From assembly GCA_951812925.1 (NCBI GenBank), contig OX638368.1, forward strand, positions 66,364,569 to 66,428,568: a DNA stretch of 64,000 bases, in the 5' to 3' direction. The DNA comes from Calliopum simillimum (lineage: Eukaryota > Arthropoda > Insecta > Diptera > Lauxaniidae). The notes beneath the pieces were generated by a model. It was not told the DNA's origin and did no database searches. It saw only the letters and a list, made by a program, of their open reading frames with translations. The stretch's first letter is position 1, and each line of letters starts with the position of its first letter. Positions 22,662 to 32,626 of this stretch are shown one piece after another. A program made the position numbers and the translations under genes.

Positions 22662-23423
22662 ATTAAAACCTACAGACTATCTCCTACCGCACCTTCTTTT
22701 CCTAACAAACTCCCAGGTGGTAGTACCTAAAAGGGAAAGTTGGGCTATTTTGAATGCGATCTTTAAAATATACACTGATAGCTCGAAATTGGATACAGGT
22801 ACAGGAAATTTTTCCGAGTATATAGAACTAACAAAATCGTACAGACAGCCAAATGATTGTAGTGTCTTTCAGGCAGAGGTTTATGCTGTTCTCAAAGACG
22901 TAATTTTTCGGAAGCATTACTTCAAAACTTGTATTAAGCTGTTAAGAAGGATCTTTTTCGGTATTAGTAAGGACTACAGTATGACACTTTGCTGGGTTCC
23001 CGGCCATACTAATTACTTATGAACTACTAGGAAAGGATCAAACCAGAATATCCTTTTAGCTGACCTTTCAATTAGAAAACACATTAGCTTAATCAAGGGA
23101 ACAATCGAAAGTAAATGTATTCAGCTTGCTAATTCCAGATGGTCAAGTCTACAAACTTGAAAGCATATTAGATCAATTTATTTGTCCATCCTTAAGCATG
23201 AATTGATCTAAATTTTTTATAGCAATAAAGAAAAACAAAGTGCGTAACTTCATTGATACTATTACTAGAAACTGTAGCATAGAAAATCATACATTTGTAG
23301 AAGTTGTAAAGAAACTTATAAGAAAGATACAGTTCTTCATTACTTTGGTCATTTCAATTTTGTACCGCTTGGCTCACTATCTGAATTGTGTCTTAATTCC
23401 ATATGGTAGTATACTCGTATGTA
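22662..23423 (+). pseudogene. 5'-truncated Loa/I-like retrotransposon, RNase H region
   Basis: This is a worn copy of the element at 44.26-47.59 kb. It reads LSPTAPSFPNKL, then IYTDSSKLDTGTG (first RNase H Asp), NDCSVFQAEVYAVLK (Glu), TLCWVPGHTNYL and LADLSIRKHISLIKG. Deletions removed the third Asp region, and frameshifts and stops abound. It is cut at 23423 by the hAT-like insertion 23432-27752. Its 3' untranslated end resumes at 27761-27910 (TAAGTTAATGATGACAACAT shared with 47.52 kb). Confidence 0.8.
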
Positions 23424-23632
23424 ATGAACATTAGAGAGGATCAATTCATTTTTTGACTTGGTAACATCCAGTTTCGGATTCTACGTCAAATTTTAAGTAA
23501 AAAACTCCTAGGCACCATATATGTGCGGTGAATTTCGAGGCGCCTTAAAATCGTTTGAAGTTTTGAGTGTTTTTTTCTATTGCGAGATTGTCTTTAAATA
23601 TTTAGATCTTCCGAACGATTTGTTGTAGTACA

Positions 23633-24427
23633 TAGTAGAGTGCCTGGGGCTCTTAACCTAGGATTTCTACAAGACCGAATGAATTTATATGCCTGGGATG
23701 AGATTTTGTTTTAAATGCCATAAAAAAATAAAATTTACCCAAAATTTTTTTGTGCTTTTGATTTGGGTATTAACTATAAAAAGTTAGTACAACACTACAT
23801 TAAAAATAGTTGTAACATTTTGCAAACCATTTTTTCTAAACTAATTTGAGGTCGCCGAACATGAAAAACCCAATTATTTTTTATTCCTTTTAGCCGTTCC
23901 CGAGTTGTGCGATAAACTAAGCGTTTCATTTGAGGTTGATTTGAAAATTTTTGAAAAATCGAAGATTTTCTTGATATATTGTAACTTATACAATTTTGAT
24001 TGGAGCATAATCATTGGTATACTTGTTAGAAGAACCATTACTCACTCTTTGTAAGCGTTGTAAAATAAAATCGATCGGACTTGGCGTTCTACAAATATAT
24101 TGATGTATATGAAGCTACAATATAACCTTGAAAATATAAATGTCCGAATAACTCCGGAACGGTCCAAAGAAATAAAAAATAACTTGGTTTTTCGAGTTCA
24201 GCGACTCTAAATTAGATTAGAAAAAATAGTACATACATCTATTTCGGATTTAGTGTTTTATTAACTTTTTATAGTTATTGCTTAAATAAAGAATAAATCA
24301 AATGCACAAAAAAATTTTTGGTTAACTTTTCTTTTTAAAGTATAAAAAACAAGATCCCACCTCAACAATGTAAATTCATTCACTCTAATTAAAATCCTAG
24401 GTTAAAAGTCTCAGGCACTTCACTAAT
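23633..24427. repeat. Foldback element of 0.8 kb
   Basis: Arms of about 390 bp meet near 24030: AGTGCCTGGGGCTCTTAACC...CCTAGGATTT on the left, and AAATCCTAGGTTAAAAG...AGGCACTTC on the right. Each arm contains a TAGCCGTTCCCGAGTTGTGC-like or ACTCCGGAACGGTCC-like module. The inner part of an arm recurs at 44.16-44.22 kb (GTCAGCGACCTCAAATTAG). Confidence 0.75.
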
Positions 24428-24796
24428 CGTAAAACACATTTAAAATTACTATTTTTATCTCTGTAACGAGTACTTCTAGAGAAAAATTCTAGTAAATTTC
24501 TTCGTAATTGAAGTTGTTTCCAACACCGACCACGGTGCTTTGTCCAAAAAGGCAAAACGAAGAGGCCTACTGCGTATGACTTTTCATAAAACTATGTTCA
24601 TTTTCAAATCGCGATATCTCATGAACGGTAAGTCGGACGGAAAAAGTGTTGGTAAAGAGATTCATAGAGAATAACATGTTCTGCAAAATCCAAGGAAAAA
24701 ATTTTTTCTACGGCATATCGTTTCGAAATATTTTCCAAAAACAGTTTTTTTTTTTCTAAATTTTAGGGTTGTCAAAAGATATCTTCTGAGCTTTAA

Positions 24797-25748
24797 GGGG
24801 AGATATACACCTAGAAGGCAAAAAAAAGGTAATTTTTGAGATTTTTTTGTAGGAAAACTATATCAAATTTCGGATCGGAGTTTAAACTAAATGAAAGTAT
24901 ACATATTTAAGTGAAAAAATCTTCATACACGGTACCCACTGGCGTTTCTTGAAAAATCATCTGAAAGCAAAAAACCACAAAGATTATTAAAATAGATACT
25001 ATAATTTAGTAGATGTCATAGCCGATTTTGAAAATATCGATATATGACAAAATGGCGAACGTTTGAACATAAGTAATGATTTTTGGGCCAAAAATTAATA
25101 ATTATTTTGCTTATAAAAAAAAACTAAGTAAGGAAAAACAAAAATCCTATGACATCTACTAGAAAATAGTGTATAGAATAAAGCACAAACAGTTTCAAGG
25201 CAATCGGTTCATTGGTTTTGGAGAAATTTTGGGTACCGAGTTGAAAAACGTTGTTTCGAGAAAAATGCATTTGAAAATTTAGGAATGAATAAATGATAAA
25301 ATTTGTCAAATTACATGGAGTCGTCGATACCAGGCCCATAGTGTAGGTCGTCTACGGTCGACGGAATGCTCATGGCTTCTAAATTTTGTTGTCGGCGCCG
25401 TATTCGACTTTTTTTTGTCTGTTCCTGCGCTTGCAGTTCGGCTTTCGCTATGCGAGTTTCATCTTCTTGCGTAGCGAATAAGTGCGCTCCTGACCCAACC
25501 GATATTTCCAACATGTTCATAATTTCGAGTAGTGAGGTGACACCATTATTGAACGTGTATGCTGCCAGAAAAACAGCAAAAAAAAAAAAAATAACTTCGC
25601 CGACCCGTTTACGTTTTCGGCTGTAACTCGCTTATTTATCAAGATATTACCTTGCCCTTTTCACCAGGCGTTCTTAAGACGTCAAACTTAAAGAAAATGC
25701 GAAAAAAATAAAATGGATTTTTTCAAACGTCTAGGTGTATATCTCCCC
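24797..25748. mobile_element. TTAA-flanked element with GGGGAGATATACACCTAG ends
   Basis: GGGGAGATATACACCTAGA at 24797 and its complement ending at 25748 are flanked by TTAA on both sides (24793-24796 and 25749-25752). The flanking sequence reads continuously when the element is removed. The 952-bp body carries a short minus-strand coding remnant (25311-25580). TTAA duplication fits piggyBac or Kolobok. Confidence 0.8.
25311..25580 (-). pseudogene. Probable transposase C-terminal remnant
   Basis: The minus strand reads FNNGVTSLLEIMNMLEIS, an arginine- and lysine-rich stretch (TKKSRIRRRQQNLEAM) and an acidic end (LHYGPGIDDSM) with a stop at 25311. I recall similar tails, with Arg/Lys-rich repeats and a YG.G end, in uncharacterised insect proteins linked to transposons. 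The position inside a TTAA element supports a transposase origin. The rest of the gene is absent. The family is unproven. Confidence 0.45.
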
Positions 25749-26084
25749 TTAACTTGTACAAAAAAAAGCAATATGCTCTTTACAGAACAAGCAATTTCCT
25801 ATAAGCTGGTATTTTTATTTTTTTGCTGCGACGCTCCGTTTATGTGTTATCACAATTTAAAAAAATAACTCAGTTTCAAAAACCTCGAAAAACTTTCTAG
25901 GTAAAACTATCAAATGACCGCACTACAAAAAAGATCAAAAATTTTTAATAGATAAACTTTTTTATTTATATTATAAGCTAAACATTCCTGTTTCAAAAAT
26001 TATATTTCATGCGGTCTTGTAGAAATCCTACGTATACGTGTTTTTAACGCCCTGGAAACTCTACTTACAATGATTTTGGCTTCG
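25749..26084. other. Interior of the TAGAG element, no gene
   Basis: AT-rich foldback-module sequence; no coding region was seen. Confidence 0.35.
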
Positions 26085-26831
26085 TTGGAAAGGCTTTATT
26101 GCGTATTATCAACTTATGGCAAATTTTTTGAAAAACGTCATCGGGTTCTAAAGTTATGACCTTCTGAATGAAGATATATGAAAAATGTATACTAAATGTA
26201 TTACGTCCCTTCTCTCCAAGTTATAAGCCTTTAATGAAAGGATATCTCTCAATATTATGCAAAACCCATTTCCGGACTGAAAAATTTAGAAAGCTAAAAT
26301 TTTATTATTTTCATCAATAACGTATTTTATTACAAAAATTTTGAGCCATTGCGGTAAAAGATTGGATGAAAAATTACCACTCTATTCTGGATTTAGTAAA
26401 TAAACTTCTAAATTACTGGCTTCTAAATTAACAGAACAAATATTTCGTTTGTTCATACACTAAATTCAGAATCTGCTTTCATTCAAAAGATCATAACTTT
26501 AGAATGGTTAGCAGTATCTTGAAAAGCAGACTTGCGTTGGAAAGGTATTTTTATGAGCTATAAAAAAATTTTAAAGCTACAATTTTTTTTTTTCGAAGAA
26601 GATGTGATTTTTAATACTTTGTATGAAGTTCTCAACTGACTTCATTCAAAAGTGTCATAGCTTTGGAATGGCTAGCCGTATCTTGATGAGTAGACCCTCG
26701 TAAGAAAGGTATTTTTATGCACTATACAAAAATTTGAAAGCTAAAATTTTTTTTTCGAAGAAGATGTGATTTCTAATACATTTAGTATAAATTTTTCATA
26801 TATCTTCATCCAGAAGGTCATAACTTTTGAA

Positions 26832-27466
26832 GGTTACCGGACATAATCCCAACGGACATAATCCCCATTTCGTCATGGTCATGGGGGTTATGTCCGCAAA
26901 TTTTTTGGACACAATCCCAATAAGGGTTATGTCCGAAAACTTTAATTAAGATTGAACAACATTTTTGCAACAATCCATTTAAAAAATTTATATAGTGTTG
27001 GATGTTATGGACTGATCCGCGGCCGAAGGCCGCCGCGAAGCAGGTGTTTGATTTTTGAGAGTTTTAAATCCTGAGCTGCGGCCGTAGGCTGCCCACTTAC
27101 CCCTACCCTTATGTAAAATTACTGTGGCTAGCAATCTAGGTGTTGGATATATTATATACTGATTCGCCGCGAAGCCGGTGTTAGATTTTTTGGAGTTTTA
27201 AATCCTGAGCTGCGGCCGCAGGCCGCCCACTTACCCCTACCCTTATGTTAAAGGTCTTGGATATATTATAGACTGATCAGCGGCTGAAGGCCGCCTCGGA
27301 AACGGTATTGGAATTTTTGGGAGTTGTAAATCCTAAGCTGCGGTTGTTGACAACAATGCGGACATAATCCGCATTTTGGAAATGGGGACTATGTCCGAAT
27401 TATTGGCAGATATAATCCCCATTTCGTGAATGGGGATTATGTCCGTGGGGACTATGTCACGGCACC
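26832..27466. mobile_element. Mutator-like (MULE) non-autonomous element
   Basis: The ends start GGTTACCGGACATAATCCC and, in the complement of the right end, GGTGCCGTGACATAGTCCC. Both continue ACGGACATAATCCCCATT, giving inverted repeats of about 40 bp. The exact 9-bp sequence ACTTTTGAA is duplicated on both sides (26823-26831 and 27467-27475). A 9-bp duplication and GG ends fit Mutator-like elements. GGACATAATCCC or its complement occurs about ten times in inverted pairs near the ends. The interior is a tandem array. Confidence 0.85.
26990..27345. repeat. Three tandem units with GC-rich GCGGCCGAAGGCCGC hairpins
   Basis: Unequal units of about 110-150 bp begin GTTGGATATATTATA and contain GACTGATC, one or two self-complementary GCGGCC..GGCCGC stems and CCACTTACCCCTACCC. 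The GC-rich stems contrast sharply with the AT-rich surroundings. A fourth, dispersed copy is at 55836-55975. Confidence 0.8.
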
Positions 27467-28319
27467 ACTTTTGAACCCGATGACTTTTTTCATTAAATTG
27501 ATAAACCGCAGCACCACCTTTCCAAAGAGCCTAGATCATTGTACTACAATAAATCGTTCGGAAGATCTAAATTTTCAAAGACAATCTCGCAATAGAAAAA
27601 AATACTCAAAACTTCAAACGATTTTAAGGCGCCTCGAAATTAACGTCACATATATGGTCCCTAGGAGTTTTTAACTTAAAATTTGACGTAGAATTCGAAA
27701 CTGGATGTTACCAGGTCAAAAAATTTAGTTTCGAACAATTTGATCCGCTCTAATGAACATGCATATGGTTTTCCTAGAATTTCTTTGTTAAGGTTCTCTA
27801 TGTCGGGTACACAATGGGGCCAATTCCGAGGTCTAAGTTAATGATGACAACATGGTCATTCCATGGACTTTACCTAACTAAGCCTACATAAATTAAATTA
27901 AAATTTTCTTAAAATTTGTGTTGTTGTTAGTGTGCCGCCAAATTTTGATATTATTAAAAATGTGCCGTGACGAAAAAAGGGTTGAGAATCACTGGTTTAA
28001 ATGAAGTTATTATCTCAATTGGTACTCGAGTAATTAAGTATTATGTGATCAATGTTCAGATAAAAAATATAAGCAATAAATTGTCTACACGCTTTTCATT
28101 TTTAACTTGTCATAACTCGAGAACCAAAAATCATTTCATTTAAAAGCTATTTTGCTCGTTTTTACATGCGCTAAAAATTTTATAATCCCAAAATTTTTAA
28201 AAATTAACACCCAGTGGGTCAAAATGAAAAACTGATTTTTGGTAACTTTGGCGGCCTCTACCGCTCGAAATATCAACGTATGGACAGCGCGTCCCAGATA
28301 AAAAATACGTAGAATTTTA

Positions 28320-28888
28320 GGTCCGTTCGTTCAAAAAAAACTTTATAAATATTTGCAAATATTTATAAAGTTTTACCACAAAAAGCGTTCGTTGAAACAA
28401 AAACTTGATATTTGCGTCACAAAAAATGAGAGTAAAAAACAGCTGATCATTTCCCCTCCAAATAAAAATTAAAATTTTTACCCAGAAAAATTTTTTCTGG
28501 GCAAAACTTGAAGACTGTCAAATAAAAATTATTTGTCAGAAGTTGTTTACATTTTGAAAAAAAAAAATAAAATTTGAAAAATAAATTAAAAGAAAAACGT
28601 ATTTCTGTGCTTTGTGTTGACAAAAAAAAAGTTTGATGAAGTTAAGGAAGGATGTTGGTGATTTTTGCAGCACGTTTTAATACACCAAAATAGGTAATTA
28701 AATGTGCACTAACAGGTGTTCTGACTTTTTTATTTATTTTCTTGGCAGTCTTCAATTTTTTCCTATTTTTGCGTTCGTTGATTTTTTGTGGTGTTTTCAG
28801 CTACTCAGAGATATTTCTGTTCTTAGTCTCAAAAAATTTTTAATATGACAGTCTTCAAGTTTTACCACAAATTTTCAACGAACGGACC
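28320..28888. mobile_element. MITE with GGTCCGTTCGTT ends
   Basis: GGTCCGTTCGTT and AACGAACGGACC end the 569-bp element, flanked by TTTTA on both sides (28315-28319 and 28889-28893). The uninterrupted host text survives in the sister palindrome at about 36615 (GAATTTTATTGCC), proving the insertion. Inner complementary motifs (AACTTGAAGACTGTCA and its complement) lie at about 28507 and 28850. The superfamily is unassigned. Confidence 0.8.
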
Positions 28889-29293
28889 TTTTATTGCCAG
28901 TAATTTTAGTTTAAAATTTTTTCTGTCCGACCAATAGGAAACGAGATATATCGAATTAAACATATTTCAAGATGGCGGCTAAAGCGCAGGGGTGGGGAGG
29001 TCACCTTTTTAGCTTTAGGCCTCTACAGTGGTCCTAAAAACATTAATCAAAAAAAATTGCAGTGCGCAATCTTTTCTAGGTCATCATACATTTTACGACA
29101 ATTTTACTGTACTAATTATCCACAATATGATTTCACAAAACAGTGTTTCAATACTAAACAACATTTTTGAAAGTACCGCCTCCACTTTTTTTTTGTAAAT
29201 CATAAGTAAGTCCATTTTGACTTTCTAAGAGTATTTTTTGCAACAGATATAAAGTAATAAAATTAATTTGATTGGCATTTTTATTTCATGTAG

Positions 29294-29428
29294 CTCTCTG
29301 AGTTGGTCAATAGCTTTTCAGAGCAAGGACAACTACCTCTTCAAATGGCGTTAATGGCAAAAAACGCTGCAATTGCACAAACTCTTGTAAAAAATGGCTC
29401 TGCTGATATAAACGCATATGATACTGAT
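29294..29428 (+). CDS. ANKFY1: Rabankyrin-5 (ANKFY1), internal exon with ankyrin repeats
   Basis: First exon of the gene inside the window. It follows a TTTCATGTAG acceptor and ends at a GAT/GTAAGT donor. The 45 in-frame codons run LSELVNSFSEQGQLPLQMAL to NGSADINAYDTD, an ankyrin repeat (PLQMALMAKN..IAQTLVKNGADIN-like). Phase is 0 on both sides and joins the next exon as D/GSTLL. Rabankyrin-5 is a PI3P-binding Rab5 effector of early endosomes and macropinosomes with N-terminal BTB/BACK domains, about 20 ankyrin repeats and a FYVE finger. The BTB-coding exons were not found upstream in the window, so they lie beyond the repeat blocks or outside. Roughly the last three quarters of the protein are here. 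Confidence 0.9.
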
Positions 29429-29491
29429 GTAAGTATGGACTAAATTATTAGGTATTTAATGGAACACCCTTTAATTGGTCTTCTTTTTAAG

Positions 29492-29586
29492 GGTTCGACG
29501 CTTTTAATTGACGCCATTAAAAGACTCGACGTGTTTTCCGCAAACTTTTTACTGGACAGACAATGTCAAGTTAATTTAGCTTCGCG
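29492..29586 (+). CDS. ANKFY1: Rabankyrin-5 (ANKFY1), short ankyrin exon
   Basis: 95 nt between a TTCTTTTTAAG acceptor and a CGCG/GTAAAT donor. It encodes GSTLLIDAIKRLDVFSANFL to LDRQCQVNLASR, with the last arginine codon split (CG/A) across the next 68-bp intron. It completes an ankyrin helix pair continuing from the previous exon. Both introns are small (63 and 68 bp), typical of flies. No defect is visible. Confidence 0.9.
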
Positions 29587-29654
29587 GTAAATATAAAATT
29601 TAATTATAAAATCATCCTTTACAATCAATAAATCCGACCATATATTATTTTTAG

Positions 29655-31982
29655 ATATTCAGCAGATACTGCTCTTCACATCGTTTGCTCAATCAATGCA
29701 AAAACGATTGATCCAGAAGTATTTAGCAGTATGATTGAAGTAGGCAAAAAAATTATGACACAGAAGCCTTATGTGAACTTGCAAAATAAACGTGGCCAAA
29801 CACCATTGCACGCAGCGATTTACTCTAGTAACATTGATATGATAAATTGTCTGCTTTCTGTACCCGACATCGATATTAACATTAGAACAATTGATGACAA
29901 GAGCGCTTTGGAAATGAGCCTAACGCCTCCACATATTGTCGATGATTGTCCACCATTTGATTTAGCCGTTAAGTTGTTAAATTTAAACGCAAGTGTAAAT
30001 TCCTTAAAAGCAGAAACGCATGATAGTCTGCTTCAATTACTTGCAGCACAAAAGTTTCAAGAAGCTGCCTTGTTTCTTGTAGACTATGCAAATTTGAACC
30101 ACATCAATAGTCATGGATTGACGGCACTGCATGTTGCATGTAAGATGAATTTACCGAAGCTGGTTCAAAAGTTGCTTCGCAAAGGTGCTTCACCAAATCT
30201 ACAATCAAGTATTGCACAGCTTAAATCACCTTTGCATTTTGCTGTAGAAGCAAATGCTGAAAATTCTTTAAGAGAAATTTCTAACTGTCGATTACAAGGT
30301 AATGAGATTAGCAAAAGCGACAACACGAACCTTGAGCAGCCAGACTTTAATTGCAAAGATGCGAACGGAGATTCGCCTCTAAGCCTAAGCTTAGCATTAA
30401 ATAGAACCAATCTTGTTCCAATTTTAATTAAAGGTGGTGCAGATGTGAATGCTCGCAATGGTCAGGATATGACTTTACTGCATCAAGCCATTCTTAACCA
30501 CGACTCCGACACTGCAGTATTTTTATTGGATCAAGGCGCTGACATGAATGCATTGACAGGCGAACAAGAGTCTCCACTTCAACTTGCTATACACTGTCAT
30601 ATGCCACAAGTAGTAGACGCACTCTGTACGCGAGGTGTTGCTCTAAGTGCCCCAGACAACAAAGGAGATCCTCCACTGTGGACTTCGCTTGACCTAGGGT
30701 ACGAAGACATTGCTCAAGTACTGGTGCGGCATGGTGTCGACACTGACTGTTGGGGTCCAGGGCCCGATTACTGTCAGCAAACTTTGCTGCATCGTGCTAT
30801 TGATGAAAATAAGGAAACTATTGCTATTTTTCTTATAAAAAGTCAATGCGATTTAGATTCTCCGCGCCAACCTGGTCTGAATGGTGAAGGTGGAGATGAA
30901 GCGAAGGAAAAGGCATCACCCTTACACCTTTGCTGTCAATGGGGTTTGACAAAGGTTTTGCAGACACTAATTGATCATGGGGCAAATGTTAATTCTTTAG
31001 ATGCTGACAATAAAACACCTTTGCATATAGCTATTGAAAACCAACATGATGAAATTATTTCGATACTACTGTGCCACCCTAGTATTGATTTAAAAATTCG
31101 CGACAAAACTGGAAATACTCCATTTGCAGCTGCTCTAACTATTCGTAAACATAATGCTGCGCAAAAAATACTTGATCGACTACCCAGTGCTGCAGAGCAG
31201 ATGGACCAAAGAGGTCGAAACTTTTTACATACAGCCATTATGAAAGACGATTTGGAAAGTGTACTATTTCTTTTAGCTATACAAGTTGATGTTAATTCTC
31301 GAGTTCATGATGCTAACCAGTCAACACCACTTCATTTGGCTGCATTATCAAAGAATGAAATGATTACACGTAATCTGATACTTGCAGGAGCACGAGTAAA
31401 TGAACGCGATGTTATTCAGAAAACACCGCTTCACATTGCAGCAGAACGTGGTAACTTGACGGCTGTATCGGCACTCATTCAAAACGGAGCAGATTATGAT
31501 GCAATGGACAATGACGGCAACAATGCATTGCATGTAGCCGTGCGTGGTGGACATCTAACAATAGTGCGCGAAATGTTAACGGAATCAACTGTAAATGCAG
31601 AAGCAGTAAATTTAAAAGGACGAAATCCGCTCCACGAATTGTGTCGTACTGGGGAGGATAACACTGCAGCTGCAATATGCGAGTTGTTTATTGAATGCAT
31701 GCCTAAATATCCAGTCAATAGCCCCGATATGGACGGCAACACCCCGTTGTTATTGGCTTTTATGCGTGGACAAGCGCCACTCTGCAAAGTATTGGTTAAA
31801 AATGGAGCATGTATGGGAACAGAAAACCGAGATGGTGTTACTATTTTCAATTTCAAGCTAGCAACGAATCAATTACTGCACAAATTACTAGATCAATTGC
31901 CACAGGAATCGCCTTGGTCTGAAGCTGATCTATGTCAAGAGTGTGGAACAAAATTTTCACTTACGATGAGAAAACATCATTG
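29655..31982 (+). CDS. ANKFY1: Rabankyrin-5 (ANKFY1), main ankyrin exon and start of FYVE finger
   Basis: A 2,328-nt exon with an uninterrupted frame of about 775 residues, starting YSADTALHIVC after a TTTTTAG acceptor. It holds about 18 ankyrin repeats, recognisable by G.TPLH.A motifs (RGQTPLHAAI, HGLTALHVAC, DNKTPLHIAI, QSTPLHLAAL, QKTPLHIAAE, GNNALHVAVR, GNTPLLLAF). Its last residues are WSEADLCQECGTKFSLTMRKHH, the first zinc pair of the FYVE domain and the start of its basic RKHHC motif. The donor TG/GTAATT at 31983 splits the cysteine codon. Reading through instead gives HHW and a false stop. The ankyrin repeats bind endosomal partners; FYVE binds PI3P. Codon use is ordinary and richer in GC than the flanks, as expected for a selected gene in repeat-rich DNA. 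Confidence 0.95.
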
Positions 31983-32626
31983 GTAATTAAAACATATTCA
32001 ATTAAAAACTAGGTGCCATTTCGAGCGCTGCGCTACAGAAATCTTGCAGTTGTAAGTATGATGCAAATTCGGCGCACATTTCTGTTGGCAAAATTTTCGC
32101 CAAAAGGTCGATTTTATTTTCTGATCAGTAGTGTTTATTAAGGTTTTAAACAACAAGAAATTAGCAAGGGTCTTACTTTTATCCATACCAATAAATACCC
32201 AACTCAACGTTCAAAGTAATTTCTTCATAAAAATTGTATTAAATACGTGTGCTTTTTTCCTTTGATTAATTATGTAATTTACGCAATACAGTGTTTAAAA
32301 GACTTTGTCGGTTCAGAGATAAAACTCACTAAGTGCTTAACAATTCCTAAGCAAAGAAGATGTAATTGCAATTCACTCTTATCAAATCTTGTAACTTTTA
32401 AGCTGTTTTATACTCCAGGTGGTTCATAACTCCGCTACTATGGCAGACTTTTTAAAAATTTTGTAAAGGTCATTTATGCAAAATTTCGGCTTGATGCTAT
32501 TTTTATTTTATTACGAACTCAAAAATGCTCGGAATGTAAATCTATTTTGACAAAAAAAAATTCTGTGTATTTTGGATTCTTATACGATATCTAAATAATC
32601 AAGAAAAGCAGCTTGCATAGATAGTA

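Larger units (their letters stand above)
26085..27530. repeat. Palindrome interrupted by a MULE
   Basis: TTGGAAAGGCTTTATTG..., GTCATCGGGTTCTAAAG and GAAGATATATGAAAAAT on the left are complementary to ATTTTTCATATATCTTC, CTTTTGAA...CCCGATGAC and CCTTTCCAAAG on the right. The right arm is split by the element at 26832-27466. The centre lies near 26480, and imperfect repeats of TCATAACTTT(A/G)GAATGG and GGTATTTTTATG units lie between the arms. Confidence 0.65.
23432..27752. mobile_element. Long palindromic hAT-type element, TAGAG ends
   Basis: TAGAGAGGATCAA and TTGATCCGCTCTA are the ends. The exact 8-bp duplication ATGAACAT flanks them (23424-23431 and 27753-27760). Subterminal arms of about 190 bp (23445-23632 and 27540-27740) are complementary, for example GGCGCCTTAAAATCG against CGATTTTAAGGCGCC. 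The interior contains a separate foldback (23633-24427), a TTAA element (24797-25748), another palindrome (26085-27530) and a MULE. No intact transposase is present. Confidence 0.8.
22549..27994. mobile_element. hAT element with CAGTGATTCTCAACC ends
   Basis: CAGTGATTCTCAACC and its complement GGTTGAGAATCACTG are the termini. The exact 8-bp duplication GTTTAAAT flanks both (22541-22548 and 27995-28002). Near each end stands a GTGCCGTGA/TCACGGCAC sequence. The ends resemble widespread hAT ends of the Charlie/Buster type. The element proper is short and non-autonomous; its length comes from a retrotransposon and further insertions inside. Confidence 0.9.
22220..29109. repeat. TA-flanked palindromic (foldback) element with nested insertions
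   Basis: CAGTAAAAAT after TA (22218-22219) and ATTTTACTG before TA (29110-29111) are the ends. The outer arms are complementary: AGAGGCCTAAAGC...AAGGTGACC, CGTTTCCTATTGGTCGGACA and AGTGTTTAAAT on the left, against the same in reverse at 28.0-29.04 kb. Without later insertions the unit would be about 0.85 kb, like the related copy at 36.0-36.8 kb. Its centre fell between 28.0 and 28.15 kb. A hAT element (22549-27994) and a MITE (28320-28888) interrupt it. TA duplication with CAGT ends suggests Tc1/mariner-type mobilisation. Confidence 0.75.

Noticed and set aside
22220..29293. Upstream BTB/BACK exons of ANKFY1
   Set aside because: No BTB-like segment with splice sites was found; the coding pieces here are retrotransposon RNase H and repeat translations.
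30165..31856. Minus-strand frames of 66-120 codons over the ANKFY1 exon
   Set aside because: Antisense to a strongly conserved ankyrin coding exon with no domain of their own.
31980..31986. End of the ANKFY1 protein at HHW and a stop
   Set aside because: The stop lies in the intron; the donor TG/GTAATT joins to the exon at 38238, completing the FYVE motif HHCRHCGR.
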